From NCBI GenBank assembly GCA_036346405.1, contig CM070566.1, positions 16,983,533 through 17,047,532 on the forward strand: a stretch of DNA of 64,000 nucleotides. Reading direction: 5' to 3'. A program made the position numbers and the translations under genes. The stretch's first letter is position 1. Each line of letters starts with the position of its first letter. The DNA is from Phyllostachys edulis. Lineage: Eukaryota; Streptophyta; Magnoliopsida; Poales; Poaceae. Positions 47,175 through 56,781 of the stretch are shown piece by piece. The notes beneath the pieces were generated by a model. It was not told the origin of the DNA. It did not search any database and saw only the letters and a list, made by a program, of their open reading frames with translations.

Positions 47175-47931
47175 ATGCTAATCATAGAAGCCACTAGCTT
47201 GGTCGTCCTTAGGATATTTTGAAAAATTTATTTTCAAAATGTCAAATGGTTTATAAAAACTTAAGTAAGTTCTCAGATTTTACTCCTTACCTATCTTAGA
47301 TTGCTCCTCTCACCTTGTTCTAGTTTAAGTTTTGAAAAATTGTTTCCTCTCATCTCCCTTCCAAAGATAGTGCTATCGTTTAAATTCGGTTTTGGGGATT
47401 CAATGAGTGTTGTAAAATTGAAGTGTAGGCTGTCCTATGATGAAGATTAGAAGCTTTTGAAATTGGAAAATTCAGCTTGGGGCTTAGATACAAAATCTGG
47501 ACAGTAAGTACAAGTTTTGGACAGCAAGCACCTAGTTCTTCGTTAGGGCTAAAAATGAGAGGATAATTCAACTAAAACTTGTGGGATTTAAAAGGGTAAG
47601 ATGTGATATAAGATAGCTAATGTCTAACGCACCCTTAGATGGTTTTTAGATGCAATAAGACTTGAGATGTGTTCTGAAATTTTCTTCTCCAACCGATTGC
47701 TTGTTCATTCAATACAAGTTAGTAGTGTCGAGAAGTTGAATCTTGTGTCTTATGAGCTTTGTATTGGATCTTATGCCTTTTTGAAGTTGTTTGGAGTTCA
47801 TTTCCTTGCTGGTTATATGGTTATAATTGGGTTACGGTAATATATCATTTCCCTAGTCGATAGCTTGCCTTTTGCTATCTTTCCTCTCTAGTTTTCAGGT
47901 TTTTGTTGCTAACCCGCCTTGATGAAACAGG

Positions 47932-48388
47932 ATGGCTGGACGAACACGCAGTAGCCAGAGTCAGCCTGATGGTCGGGATGAGGAGCTTCCACCTCCTCCG
48001 ACCATGGCCGAGGTTCTCGCTCAGATCGAGCGGAATCTGGATCAGACGAGGGTCCTGGAGGCGATCGCCCGGCACACCTCTCACTTATCCGGTGCCTCTA
48101 GATCAGGAGGAGGAGGTGGCCACCATCATAGGGGGGGGGACTCTCAGAGTTCCTTCGCACATAGCCACCTACCTTCTCGCGGTCCGAGGATCCGCTTGAC
48201 GCGGATGATTGGCTGCGTCTCGTCGAGCGGAAGCTCGATGTTGCCCAGTGCCAGGAGCACGAGAAGGCGCTCTTTGCCTCCCATCAGCTGGAGGGGGCGG
48301 CTCTCTCATGGTGGGAAAACTTCCTCGCCATGCAGCCCGAGGGTCGGGCTGTTACTTGGGCTGAGTTTCGCACTGCTTTCCGACGGTG
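47932..48388 (+). pseudogene. Gypsy gag, partial and frameshifted
   Basis: It starts MAGRTRSSQSQPDGRDEELP, then PTMAEVLAQIERNLDQTRVL. A run of nine G near 48131 shifts the frame. After the shift it reads EDPLDADDWLRLVERKLDV, HQLEGAALSWWENF and WAEFRTAFRR to a TGA, the classic retrotransposon Gag core. The zinc knuckle and all of pol are absent. Confidence 0.85.
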
Positions 48389-48473
48389 ACAGCGAAGGTC
48401 GTCGTCGCAGCCTCCTGCCATCCTCCATCCTCCTAGTACCCTGCCAAAAAGTCAAAGGGTCAGCTCGTATCAC

Positions 48474-48486
48474 ACAACAATTGATT
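48474..48486 (+). repeat. 13-bp direct repeat, right copy
   Basis: ACAACAATTGATT, identical to 38427-38439 and directly followed by intact CAMTA intron sequence (GGAGACCTATAAAAATG). It marks the right edge of the composite LINE/Gypsy insertion. Confidence 0.85.
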
Positions 48487-48511
48487 GGAGACCTATAAAA
48501 ATGTAATGCAG

Positions 48512-49177
48512 GTTATGATTGCAGGAGGCTTCCTTTGCAATCCCTCCGACAGTTCATGGGCAATACTATTTGGTGATGTTAAGGTACCTGTGGAAATTTT
48601 TCAGCAAGGTGTCATCCGTTGCCATACTCCATGCCTTGATGCTGGAAAGGTGAGAATGTACATGACTGATGGGAATGGCAAACCATGCAGTGAAGCACGA
48701 GAATTTGAATTCCATGAGAAGCCTACTAAAAACATGATTGATGGGAATGGGAAACCCTGCAGTGAAGCACGAGAATTTGAATCCCATCAGAAGCTTACCA
48801 AAAGCAGTGATGAGCTGTTGTTGCTTCTCAACTATGTGCATAAGCTTTTTGATGGTCATGGTTGTGGACTGTTTTCAAAGTTCACGTTGACACTCCCAAA
48901 TCTCGAGTGTAGATTCCAAGTTAACCCCTCGGAGATTATAAAGAAAACATGTGAGCAGCTGGACCATGAGAACACAGTAAATTCTGTCATGGAAGTACTG
49001 CTTAACAACCAGTTCGAAGATTGGCTGTCATCCAAATGTGAACAGAATAGTGAAGGAAATCAATTGCTTCCTAAGCAATATATAAGATTGTTAATGGCAA
49101 TCAGAAGGGTAAATGATTGTGAAAGATTTTTCTTCGTCTTGGACGACGACGTCCGCGCCAGTTGCTTCAGCTTGTAG
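48512..49177 (+). pseudogene. CAMTA TIG-to-ankyrin-linker exon, displaced
   Basis: After acceptor ATGTAATGCAG the frame reads VMIAGGFLCNPSDSSWAILF, GVIRCHTPCLDAGKV, two MxDGNGKPCSEARE copies, then SSDELLLLLNYVHKLF. It continues with CEQLDHENTVNSVMEVLL and FEDWLSSKCEQNSEGNQLLP, the region that leads into the ankyrin repeats of CAMTAs. After LLPKQY the family sequence stops and unrelated codons (LLMAIRRVNDCERFFF) follow to a stop at 49177. It is the third TIG copy at the locus and the only one with the longer downstream region. The 10 kb insertion separates it from the CG-1 exons, though splicing across is possible in principle. Confidence 0.75.
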
Positions 49178-49595
49178 TCGTCGACTCTGGTAGCCCGCAG
49201 CTTGTCCAGGGCGCCCTTCACAACAGACCTGTCTGTCTGTGCTGGTCGATGACTGCGCACGGCTCAGCGGCGGGGGAGAGCTGTCCTTCCAGGCCTTCTG
49301 CGTCTACACGCTCTTAATGACCCCCAACAGCCAACAGCAAAAGCATCTGCCTCATATCACCATCAGCACGCGCTCAATCTGCTGTGCGAGCACGGGCCTC
49401 TGCTAGAACTCCAGCCCCAAGGCCCCCAACGCGCGTGCGAACCCGAGATGCACACCACCTGCGCCACCTGCTACAGCTGCGATATCACGTCAACACGCAC
49501 GCGATCGAGGTGCACACCACATGGCATTTCTTCTGGATTTTCTCAACGCCAAAAGATCTATCTCTTATGACGCACGGCCAAAAATCACAGCAGCC
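49178..49595. other. Unassigned, GC-rich
   Basis: The minus strand from 49260 to about 49100 has a gene-like basic segment (VVKGALDKLRATRVDDYKLK) that crosses the CAMTA break. It was not recognised. Nothing else is supported. Confidence 0.35.
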
Positions 49596-49891
49596 TGTTA
49601 TGACTCGATCGTGTGGGCAGGAATCTATCTACCAGAGTGACCCATTTCAGTGGATAGGGAAGGATCTCCAGGGGGTCTCACGAAGAACTGGAATGAGGAA
49701 TCAGAGAAGGAGGCGTGAGAGAGCAGAAGAACAAGATGGAGATTCAGATTTCATTCATTTCATCAATGCCTCCAAATGGAATTACAGAACTGCTCTTATA
49801 CAAAGCATAGGACACTAACCGGTGGGCCCCCTGGTCCATGCACTCAACCCACACAAGATGAAACACGCACACAACTTCTCCAAGCATTACA
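49596..49891 (-). repeat. 3' LTR of the RRM-bearing element
   Basis: 296 bp. It matches 54845-55104 except for a roughly 40-bp length difference around the GA-rich region, where this copy has GATTTCATTCATTTCATCAATG-like sequence and the other has a GA microsatellite. Otherwise only scattered substitutions separate them. Confidence 0.9.
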
Positions 49892-49965
49892 CTTCCCTCG
49901 CTGCGAAACACAGCCTGTCCCCAAGCTGTTGAACCAAAGAAATATTGGCACACAATTTAGAAATC

Positions 49966-51738
49966 CTACCAGGTAGCAAAGTCTGCAGATGTTACTACGC
50001 AGTGGCGGATAATAATGCACACCTCTATATTTCCCATCTCAATCAGGCCACGATTCTGAACTAGCTCTTTGATGCACTTCTCAGGCAACAAAACAATTTT
50101 TGGTACCACCATATGTATTTGTAACACATGGAGATGTGGTTGTATCCAATAGAGATAAACCGCTATATGGATATGAAAACTGAACAGCTTGTACTGGTAT
50201 CTTTGTTGCTTTGCTTGTTTGTGGCATTCTTCCACTGTAATTAGCAGCAGCCTGCATCCTTTAAGGGTGGCATCTGGCCACTTGCAGCACCACTGAATCT
50301 CATTGAATTTGCCGTAAAGTTCATGTCTCCATCTCAGACCAAAGGCAAAACCATCCAATAACCGCATATACAGGATTATTTCTATAATGTTAATCCCAAA
50401 CTTAGCGCAAGTATTTTCCCTACTAAGTTGTAGCAGCATCCTTTCAGTTCTGAAGCAAACATTCTTGTAACACTGAAGGTTGGTAGACCACTTGGCTGGC
50501 GCAACAATCACTTCAATGGCAAAACATTCAGTTGCTCTAGCATGTATAATGAAATGAAAACCAAGTAGTGGACTAGATGGTCTAGGCTTAAGCATATAGT
50601 CAGGGATGTATACTGATTGATAGGAATGTGGCCAAGGTAGTAGCATCCATAACATCTCAATAGCACACCACTTCAAGAGAAAGATATGAAAACCAATCTG
50701 TTTTATTCTTGGGTCCCATTGCCTTACAATAATGTCTGTCCTCTTTAGCTTCCTGGCCTTGAAACACAAGCAGTCAGCTAAAGCACTCCATTGCATCCTT
50801 TTAAGCCAAAGATGTGCAACACTATTGATAGTAAGAATAGACATAGGCATCCGGCCATCAGTACCAGACATTATGTTCTCAGTAAAGATGTTGATATCTC
50901 CATGAAACTGTCGAGGTGCATCAGTAAACTCGAAAGGACCCCATTCATGGTAATCAAACAGATAGTCCATTGTTCCTCCGGTCAAGACGCCTTGCAAACT
51001 TGCATTTAATCCCTCCTTGTATAGCTCTTGCGAGAGACCAACATTAGTAATTGTATTCTGAATGTAAGGAAGTGATCCACCAACAGTGCATAGAAATGGT
51101 ATACAGTGAAGAAGCTGATATGTAACATCATAGGCACTGTCTAAGCACTCAAACACACCACCTCTTTGGCAAACATGTTCTGGTGTTTTCATTAGTCCAA
51201 GACAATTAATGATCATAGGAATCAATTAAGTTGTATTACTCTTCACCACTACACATGATCCACCAGCTTGCCCAACTGCATCCTTTAAATTTTCAACCAT
51301 GTCATACCTGAGTGTAGTACTCAAAGTGGGAGCTCTCAATTGCTGCATCAGGAAAAGCGATGGTTGTTGCAATCCCACAGCACCCTTAGATGTTATGAAA
51401 ATATTGAATCCCTCAATTTTGGCAGGCATTTCATTGAACATGTCAAAAGCAACATCAGAGTCGGAGTTGAGGATGTAGCACTCTTTGGGGTCTATCAGAG
51501 CCTTTGCCAATAACACCAGCACTGCCTTGCAACTAATCCATTTCCATTGCTTAGGATCAATTATCACCACCAAAAAGGGCTTCTGCAATTCATAAGGATA
51601 TCCTGGTTGTTCTTCACTAGCCTTCAGAATTAAGTCACGCACTTGATCACCCATTAAACAAGCAAACCTAAACACACCAGGATCCCATGGAATTGATGAC
51701 ATATAAAATAGCAAGAGATCCATCCTGATCACTTGTAA
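49966..51738 (-). CDS. Long ORF of unknown function in the LTR element, one internal stop
   Basis: A single minus-strand frame stays open for about 590 codons with one TAA at 51228-51226. Family not recognised. The first part includes RFACLMGDQVRDLILKASEE and YILNSDSDVAFDMFNEMPAK. The second is rich in Trp, Cys, Leu and Ile (WLKRMQWSALADCLCFKARK). No transmembrane helix, RT, protease or integrase motif is evident. The frame before 51738 runs through a LINE tail and is probably fortuitous. At this length in moderate GC the frame is unlikely to be chance, so it was once under coding constraint. It could be an element-specific protein or a captured host gene. Confidence 0.45.
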
Positions 51739-51747
51739 ACAATAGCT

Positions 51748-52150
51748 TATTCTTTTTTGAAGGAAAGAGGCAGGAGAGCTGCCCTTTGCATTGATAAAGT
51801 AGGAGAAAACAAGATTAAAGAAAGATACACTCCGATAGGGAAAAAAATCCCCAGCGGGAGGACAAACGCAACTGAGGCGCGCCTTGCAACACTCTATCAG
51901 CATCACTAGAGCTATAGAAACCAGCTAGCCAACACTGACCACGTCCCAACACCATCCATCTGTCGCATACACATCAAAGCTAAAGGAATGACAAAACACC
52001 TCCCATCCAACCCATAGGAGCTTCGGACTGGTTGAATCAGACAGTGAAGAGGATCTCCCTAACACTGACTTGAGAGAGGAGAATAGAAGCAAGTGCAAGT
52101 TGGTCCACTCACTGCTAGGGCCACCAGCGAGGAACTTCATATGTAATTGG
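51748..52150 (-). mobile_element. 5'-truncated LINE tail inside the LTR element
   Basis: On the minus strand the sequence ends GCTCTCCTGCCTCTTTCC then TTCAAAAAAGAAT. This is the usual 3' end of plant LINEs with a short A tail. Its upstream limit is uncertain. It separates the GC-rich middle of the element from the long unknown ORF. Confidence 0.5.
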
Positions 52151-53700
52151 TGAGGGTGAGGTACTTTCTCTCGACAGTAACAGTGAACGATGCAGAACCA
52201 AAGGACAATGACTCCGACTCCTCTCCCCCTCCACCTGCGTGGCACAATCAAAGGTGGATTGGATCAACTACTACGAACGAGGCCTCCGGGACCGTCGTCT
52301 TGCGCCGCTTGAGCCTCGAGACGACACTTCAGCAGCAACAGCCCCCTCCTCGGGCTCTTCCACCGACAACAACACCCAACCCAGGCTCTTCCAACGGCCG
52401 TCCTGCTACTCATCAGACACGACCTACATACAGGCGCCCGATGTAGCAAAGATAGAAATTCGACCTTCTCTTCTCCGCCTCGCGTAGACCAGCGAGCTCA
52501 CAACAAGATCTCGAGGGTGGGGGTTCTAGAGCCGGGGGTGAGTAGACTTCTGGCAGGATGGACTCTGGGTAAACTTGCTGATGGGTGTGCCCTCGCATGG
52601 TGACCGCATTGGTTTCCCACGACGCCGACGGTCGACAATTTCCCTCGACGGGCCCACGGCCGCTGCGGCCACCTCGGCTGCTCCGCAGGGGGTGGATCTC
52701 TCCGGCGTGGAGCACCGAGGAACACCTAGGGCATGCAAAGGCGGTGACGGCCCTAGGGAAGCACAGGCGGTGGCGGCTCCATACGTGACGGGGGGGGGCC
52801 TCTGGGCACGTGCAAAGACGACAACGGCCCTTGGATATGTGGAGACGGTAGCTCCCTACGCGACGGGGGGCCTCCTAGTGCAAGAGAAGTCGACAGCTTC
52901 CCTCCTCGGCGTCGGCACCCCCACTCCCGCATCCAAAGGCTGCATCGACGGGTGTTGGTCGCCCCTGGGTGGCGCGGCCGCCGACGATGGGGAGGGAGGG
53001 CACTAGCGACCCGAGAGCATCGACGACCATGGAGGTGAGCTTGTTCACCATGGAGTCCCACCGGCGAGGCCCCTCCGCCTCCTCATCCTTGGAATCCTCA
53101 TCCACCGACAATGCCATTGCGGTTTCGTCAAGGAGCTCCCTCATGAGCTCCTCCCCGAAGTCATCGCGCCAAACTTGCTCTCATCCAATTGGGGGCTAGA
53201 TCTAGATCTGGCCTGCCTGGGGGACACCAGCAACCCCAGAGCTTCGGCCGAGGGGGAAGGGCCGCTTCAAGACTCCGGAGGTCCACCGGGGGCTCGCCGC
53301 CAAAGCAAGAACACCACGCTCCTCGGCGGAGGCGGAGGAAGAGAGGGAGGGAGGAGGGAGGGAAGGAGTGGAGGAAGGAGGAGGGAAGGGAAGGGAGTGG
53401 AGGAAGGAGGAGGGAAGGTTCAGGAGGGGGATGGGGGGCCGCTGCCAGAGCAGCAGCGACGACCGGCAGGGGACTGGTGGCGGGTGGCTAGTGGCGGTTG
53501 CGGCGTCGCCTCCCGAGTCTCCCGAAACGAGAGACACGGGAGCGGGATGCTTCTTCCACATAATAATCAATACAATAGCTTATTCAGGGACCTAGCAATT
53601 TTGCTCCTAGGCTAAACCCCCCAAGCCTCTATGCTGTCAAATTCATGAACACTAGATGAACATCTGTCGTGCCAACATTTCCTGGGCTAAAGGAACTTCA
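52151..53700. other. GC-rich interior of the LTR element
   Basis: Several overlapping frames are open because of high GC. A purine-rich stretch at 53335-53430 is a short tandem repeat (AGTGGAGGAAGGAGGAGGGA twice), giving Arg/Gly/Glu codons on the plus strand. The minus-strand stretch near 53144-53000 (MRELLDETAMALSVDEDSKD) looks the most protein-like. No domain was recognised. Confidence 0.4.
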
Positions 53701-53703
53701 ACT

Positions 53704-54312
53704 CTATGGCACCACTTCCTCGAACACTAGCTGCACTCCTATGGAACTGCCCAAGTCGACAAAATCATAGCCATGGATGCACCATGTCTTGACCTCGGAC
53801 AACAAGGAACAGCCGAGAGGTACACTCTGGAGGATAGCCACGGGGAGGAGCATTGCGTCAGATTCTGATCTAGGGTCGTTGCTGAGACGAGCATGGAAAT
53901 GGAGGGGGCTCTCAGACGGCACCGAACAAATCCTAAGGACGCATCTGCATGGGCGGCGACAGTGTAGATGGTGAGTCGTGCTGCTTGATCCTTGTAATCC
54001 ACCGCACGGGGCGACACCGTATGAGCACCCAGGCACCCACTTGACGAATCGATGGTACTTTGCCTCACTCTCCGTCTTCCTAGGCATTCCGACGAACACC
54101 TTGTGTGCACCAGGTTGCATTGCCTTGATTTGTGCGAATGAAGTGGTGGCCATGGCCACAGAGGTGGTTAAGGGCATTGGCGAAGCAGTGACAGGGGTCA
54201 ATGCAGCCTTCGGCTTCTCGGCATCGTGGCTGAGACGTGGTGTTGAACACTTGCTGGGCATCACTGGGGTGCTGTTGGTGGGGGCGGCTGCACGTAATGG
54301 AGGTCCAACCAA
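53704..54312 (-). CDS. Second ORF of the LTR element, unknown
   Basis: It overlaps the end of the RRM ORF in another frame. About 200 residues with a segment HKVFVGMPRKTESEAKYHRF and then Cys/Gly/Ser-rich codons. It may continue the RRM protein after a frameshift. No domain was recognised, and it may not be translated. Confidence 0.3.
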   Translation of the reverse strand: MVGPPLRAAAPTNSTPVMPSKCSTPRLSHDAEKPKAALTPVTASPMPLTTSVAMATTSFAQIKAMQPGAHKVFVGMPRKTESEAKYHRFVKWVPGCSYGVAPCGGLQGSSSTTHHLHCRRPCRCVLRICSVPSESPLHFHARLSNDPRSESDAMLLPVAILQSVPLGCSLLSEVKTWCIHGYDFVDLGSSIGVQLVFEEVVP

Positions 54313-54755
54313 CCGTAGTTGTCATAGATGCAGCGGCCATGACAAGCATCTCGAGCTCGCACTACATCGTGACTAGACTGAAATAGGACGAGCGCCTCCA
54401 TACGATCTGCCACCTCGAGATCGCACACCTTCTCAACACCATATGAATCAAAGACTTGGTGAAGCACCTCCTCGGTCACTAGGTAGAACACCTGACTCAC
54501 CGTGACCCGAAGAACCCTTCCTGTGTTCACCTCTTGGTGTCCTGGCAGTCCATCGAAGACCTTCTGGGCACCATTGGTAGTAGTCGAGTCTGGAGGCAAA
54601 GTCGTGCCATTGGAGGCAGCCAAAGTAGTAGGGTTTGGGGAAGGCGTCGGCCCACAGACGATGTGGCGCAGATCAGCAACTAGCTCCTCACACTTCGCCT
54701 CAAACTTCACCATGAAGGCTTCCCACTTCTCCTTTGATGGCTCCATGGTTGCCAT
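54261..54755 (-). CDS. PTB-like RRM protein encoded by the LTR element
   Basis: The start chosen is the ATG at 54755 (MATMEPSKEKWEAFMVKFEA); an upstream ATG at 54842 overlaps the primer-binding site. The protein has about 164 residues. An N-terminal helix-rich part is followed by a Pro/Thr linker and then an RRM at about residues 80-155. RRM segments are VLRVTVSQVFYLVTEEVLHQ, VFDSYGVEKV, MEALVLFQSSHDVVRARDA and GRCIYDNYGWLDLHY. This order and wording match the RRMs of polypyrimidine tract-binding proteins, which bind CU-rich RNA. In a non-autonomous element it could act on the element's own RNA, or it could be a host gene fragment picked up in passing. The RRM is intact in frame, and the ORF lies directly downstream of the LTR, where gag would be. 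Confidence 0.7.
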   Translation of the reverse strand: MATMEPSKEKWEAFMVKFEAKCEELVADLRHIVCGPTPSPNPTTLAASNGTTLPPDSTTTNGAQKVFDGLPGHQEVNTGRVLRVTVSQVFYLVTEEVLHQVFDSYGVEKVCDLEVADRMEALVLFQSSHDVVRARDACHGRCIYDNYGWLDLHYVQPPPPTAPQ

Positions 54756-54828
54756 CCTTGCCTCACTTGCCGTCCATGCTTCGCTGTGCAGTGGTGTTCC
54801 TTCCTCACTGTGCACAGTGGATCGAAGA

Positions 54829-54842
54829 GGTTCTAATACCAT
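54829..54842 (-). other. Primer-binding site of the RRM-bearing element
   Basis: ATGGTATTAGAACC on the minus strand, two bases inside the 5' LTR. It resembles TGGTATCAGAGC (initiator Met) with changes. Confidence 0.6.
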
Positions 54843-54844
54843 AT

Positions 54845-54951
54845 TGTTATGACTAGATTGTGTGGGCAGGAATCTATCTACCAGAGTGACCCATTTCAGT
54901 GGATAGGGAAGGATCTCCAAGGGGTCTCACGAAGAACTGGATTGAGGAATC

Positions 54952-54988
<37 letters not shown>

Positions 54989-55104
54989 ACAAGATTACAG
55001 AGCTGCTCTTATACAAAGCATAGGACACTGACCGGTGGGCCCCTTGGTCCATGCACTTAACCCACACAAGTTGAAACACGCACACAACTTCTCCAAGCAT
55101 TACA
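54845..55104 (-). repeat. 5' LTR of the RRM-bearing element
   Basis: 260 bp with TG..CA ends, a TATA-like CTTTGTATAAGAGC segment and a (GA)n microsatellite at 54957-54984. Confidence 0.9.
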
Positions 55105-55690
55105 TAGCCTCAAAGCACACACGGCAATTTTTTTTACCTTTCTTTTCTACAAATCACACTTGATGACACCAACAGCCACCATCAATCACATGTCACGCAC
55201 AGCCGCAAAGCTCATTCATGAACAAAAGCGCCGACTGCTAAAAACCCCCAAGGCGATTGTCTATTTTGTGTTACTACTTATCGCATCGACAATTTTTTTC
55301 CTAGAGATATATCACCCAGCCAAAAAACCAAAAGGTGGCCTTATCAACGAGGTCACGAAAATCTATCCAATCACAACAATCAAGGGACCCGATACCCTCC
55401 CTAACAAGGGTTTTTAAATTTATCTTTGGTTTCCAATTTTGGACACCCCAAAATTGTTACACGTCGTAGCCTCCGAGCCGCACCTCTGTAGCTTCAACAT
55501 GCGTCGTCCATCTTTGATCTCCACGCGTCTCAATTCGAGCTCGACCATCTCCTACAGTATCTTCGACCCTCTGGACCATGACTTCGCAGTCCTCACCGTA
55601 GATCACGATCTCCTCTGAGTTACCCTGCACATGCAAACACTAAAACACCATCTTTTCCTGGCACAAGTTCTTTCCAACTTAACCGATGTA
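55105..55690. other. Unassigned spacer
   Basis: No recognised gene. An 85-codon frame at 55160-55417 contains a hydrophobic segment (IVYFVLLLIASTIFFLEIY) that could be a membrane helix, but nothing else supports coding. Confidence 0.35.
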
Positions 55691-55707
55691 CACTACTACA
55701 AAAATGC
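55691..55707 (+). repeat. CACTA left terminal inverted repeat
   Basis: CACTACTACAAAAATGC, the hallmark terminus. The matching inverted end lies beyond 64000. Confidence 0.85.
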
Positions 55708-55724
55708 TAATACTGGATGCCTGA

Positions 55725-56051
55725 TCACAGATGGTTCATCGAAACCGTCTATATTAAAAACAATCTCAGACAGTTTTTGTTTACCGACCGTCTGTGTTAT
55801 CTTTCGCGCTAAAAACCGTCTGTGAAGAGGTCATATCACAGACGGTTCATGTTTAAAACCGTCGTGAAGTATCACGAGCGGTTACACCAAAACCGCTCGT
55901 GATATTACCCAATATCATAGACGGTTTTGGTCGTAACCGCTCTGTGATACTTCACAGATGATTTTAAACATGAACCGTCTGTGATATTACTACATATCAC
56001 AGACGGTTTTTGTTGAAAACCGTTTGTGATAATTAACTCATCACAGACGGT
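55725..56051. repeat. Sub-terminal repeats with a long hairpin
   Basis: At least ten direct and inverted copies of TCACAGACGGTT or close variants. Two arms of about 75 bp (near 55833-55908 and 55911-55986) are imperfect inverted copies that would fold into a long hairpin. In En/Spm such repeats bind the TNPA protein; that role is inferred here. Confidence 0.85.
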
Positions 56052-56781
56052 GCAGTGTACATAGCTCCCCAACAAAGTCTTCTTGATCTCCATCTCTGGC
56101 GCTACGGTAACCGCAGGAGATCTCCAAGCCCGGTGAGTCCATCGCTACTCCGTGCCCAGTTTGAGTATCGCCTCACCTCACTGAGCCCGCTCATGTGGTC
56201 CATTTCAGCTATTGTCGCTGAGGAGCTTGCCGCCGTCACCTCTGTTCACCGATCGACGACCAGCCGCCTTGGACCTTCCTCGACTTCATTGACACCTTCC
56301 TCGTGATTGAGGTGAGCTACTGGAGCATAAGCATCCTTTAATTTGAGTAGTTTCAGGCGTTTACGCCGAAATCGATCGCTAGTGAAGCCCATGGCGCCGC
56401 CACGGGTCATCACCGTCGGTTCGCCTCAGGCGACCTTAGGGCCCTGAGCCACGACTATTAGCAACGCAATGTCACCCTAAGCCCAATTTGAGCTTCAAAT
56501 CCTACTGTTTTTAATCATTTAGTTAATAAACTAACGAGTCTATGACATGTGGGACTGCCATAGATTTTATAAATAAAATCATGAAATAAAAAATGAGTCA
56601 CTAACAAGTAGGGCCCACATGTAAGTTAATAAAATCCGGAAAAATGTAAAAATAAAAAAAGCCATCTTTAATTCAGAGAAAAATACGCTTTCTCTGTTGG
56701 AAAGCGTAATTAAGCCTCAGAAAATACGCTTTCGAAGTCACCCTTTTATTTATTTCCAGGGTTTTCAATACGAACCGTGTG
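56052..56781. other. Leader region of the TNPD gene
   Basis: A short exon-like segment (56052-56310, ending near TTGAGGTGAGC) is followed by AT-rich sequence with the AAAGCGTATTTTCTCTG-type motif seen in both orientations near 56690 and 56725. No other gene is seen. Confidence 0.4.

Larger units (their letters stand above)
42590..48388 (+). mobile_element. Gypsy element: 5' LTR, leader, partial gag
   Basis: The LTR runs from TGTAACATCCCAAAC (42590) to CTGGGTTCTCACA (47156), about 4.6 kb, with a TATA box at 43238 and a GC-rich leader. TGGTATCAGAGCC at 47162 is the primer-binding site. A 770-bp leader leads to gag at 47932. Everything downstream of the first part of gag (protease, RT, integrase, 3' LTR) is missing. 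The element sits between the LINE 5' side and the right copy of the 13-bp repeat. Confidence 0.75.
49596..55104 (-). mobile_element. Non-autonomous LTR retrotransposon with an RRM ORF
   Basis: The element is complete. The LTR at 54845-55104 is 5' for the minus strand, and its partner is at 49596-49891. Each begins TGTAATGC and ends AGTCATAACA on that strand. Flanks CAGCC and TAGCC are a probable 5-bp target duplication with one change. A primer-binding site lies just inside the 5' LTR, and a purine tract GAGGGAAG lies next to the 3' LTR. The 5 kb interior lacks protease, integrase and RT. It instead carries an ORF with a PTB-like RRM, a GC-rich segment, a LINE tail insertion and a long unknown ORF. 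It must be mobilised in trans. Confidence 0.85.

Noticed and set aside
53189..53615. Gly/Arg/Glu-rich plus-strand frame
   Set aside because: It is a purine-rich simple repeat inside the LTR element, not a protein.
55160..55417. 85-residue ORF with a hydrophobic segment
   Set aside because: No homologue was recognised and there is no splice or promoter context. The length is within chance for this sequence.
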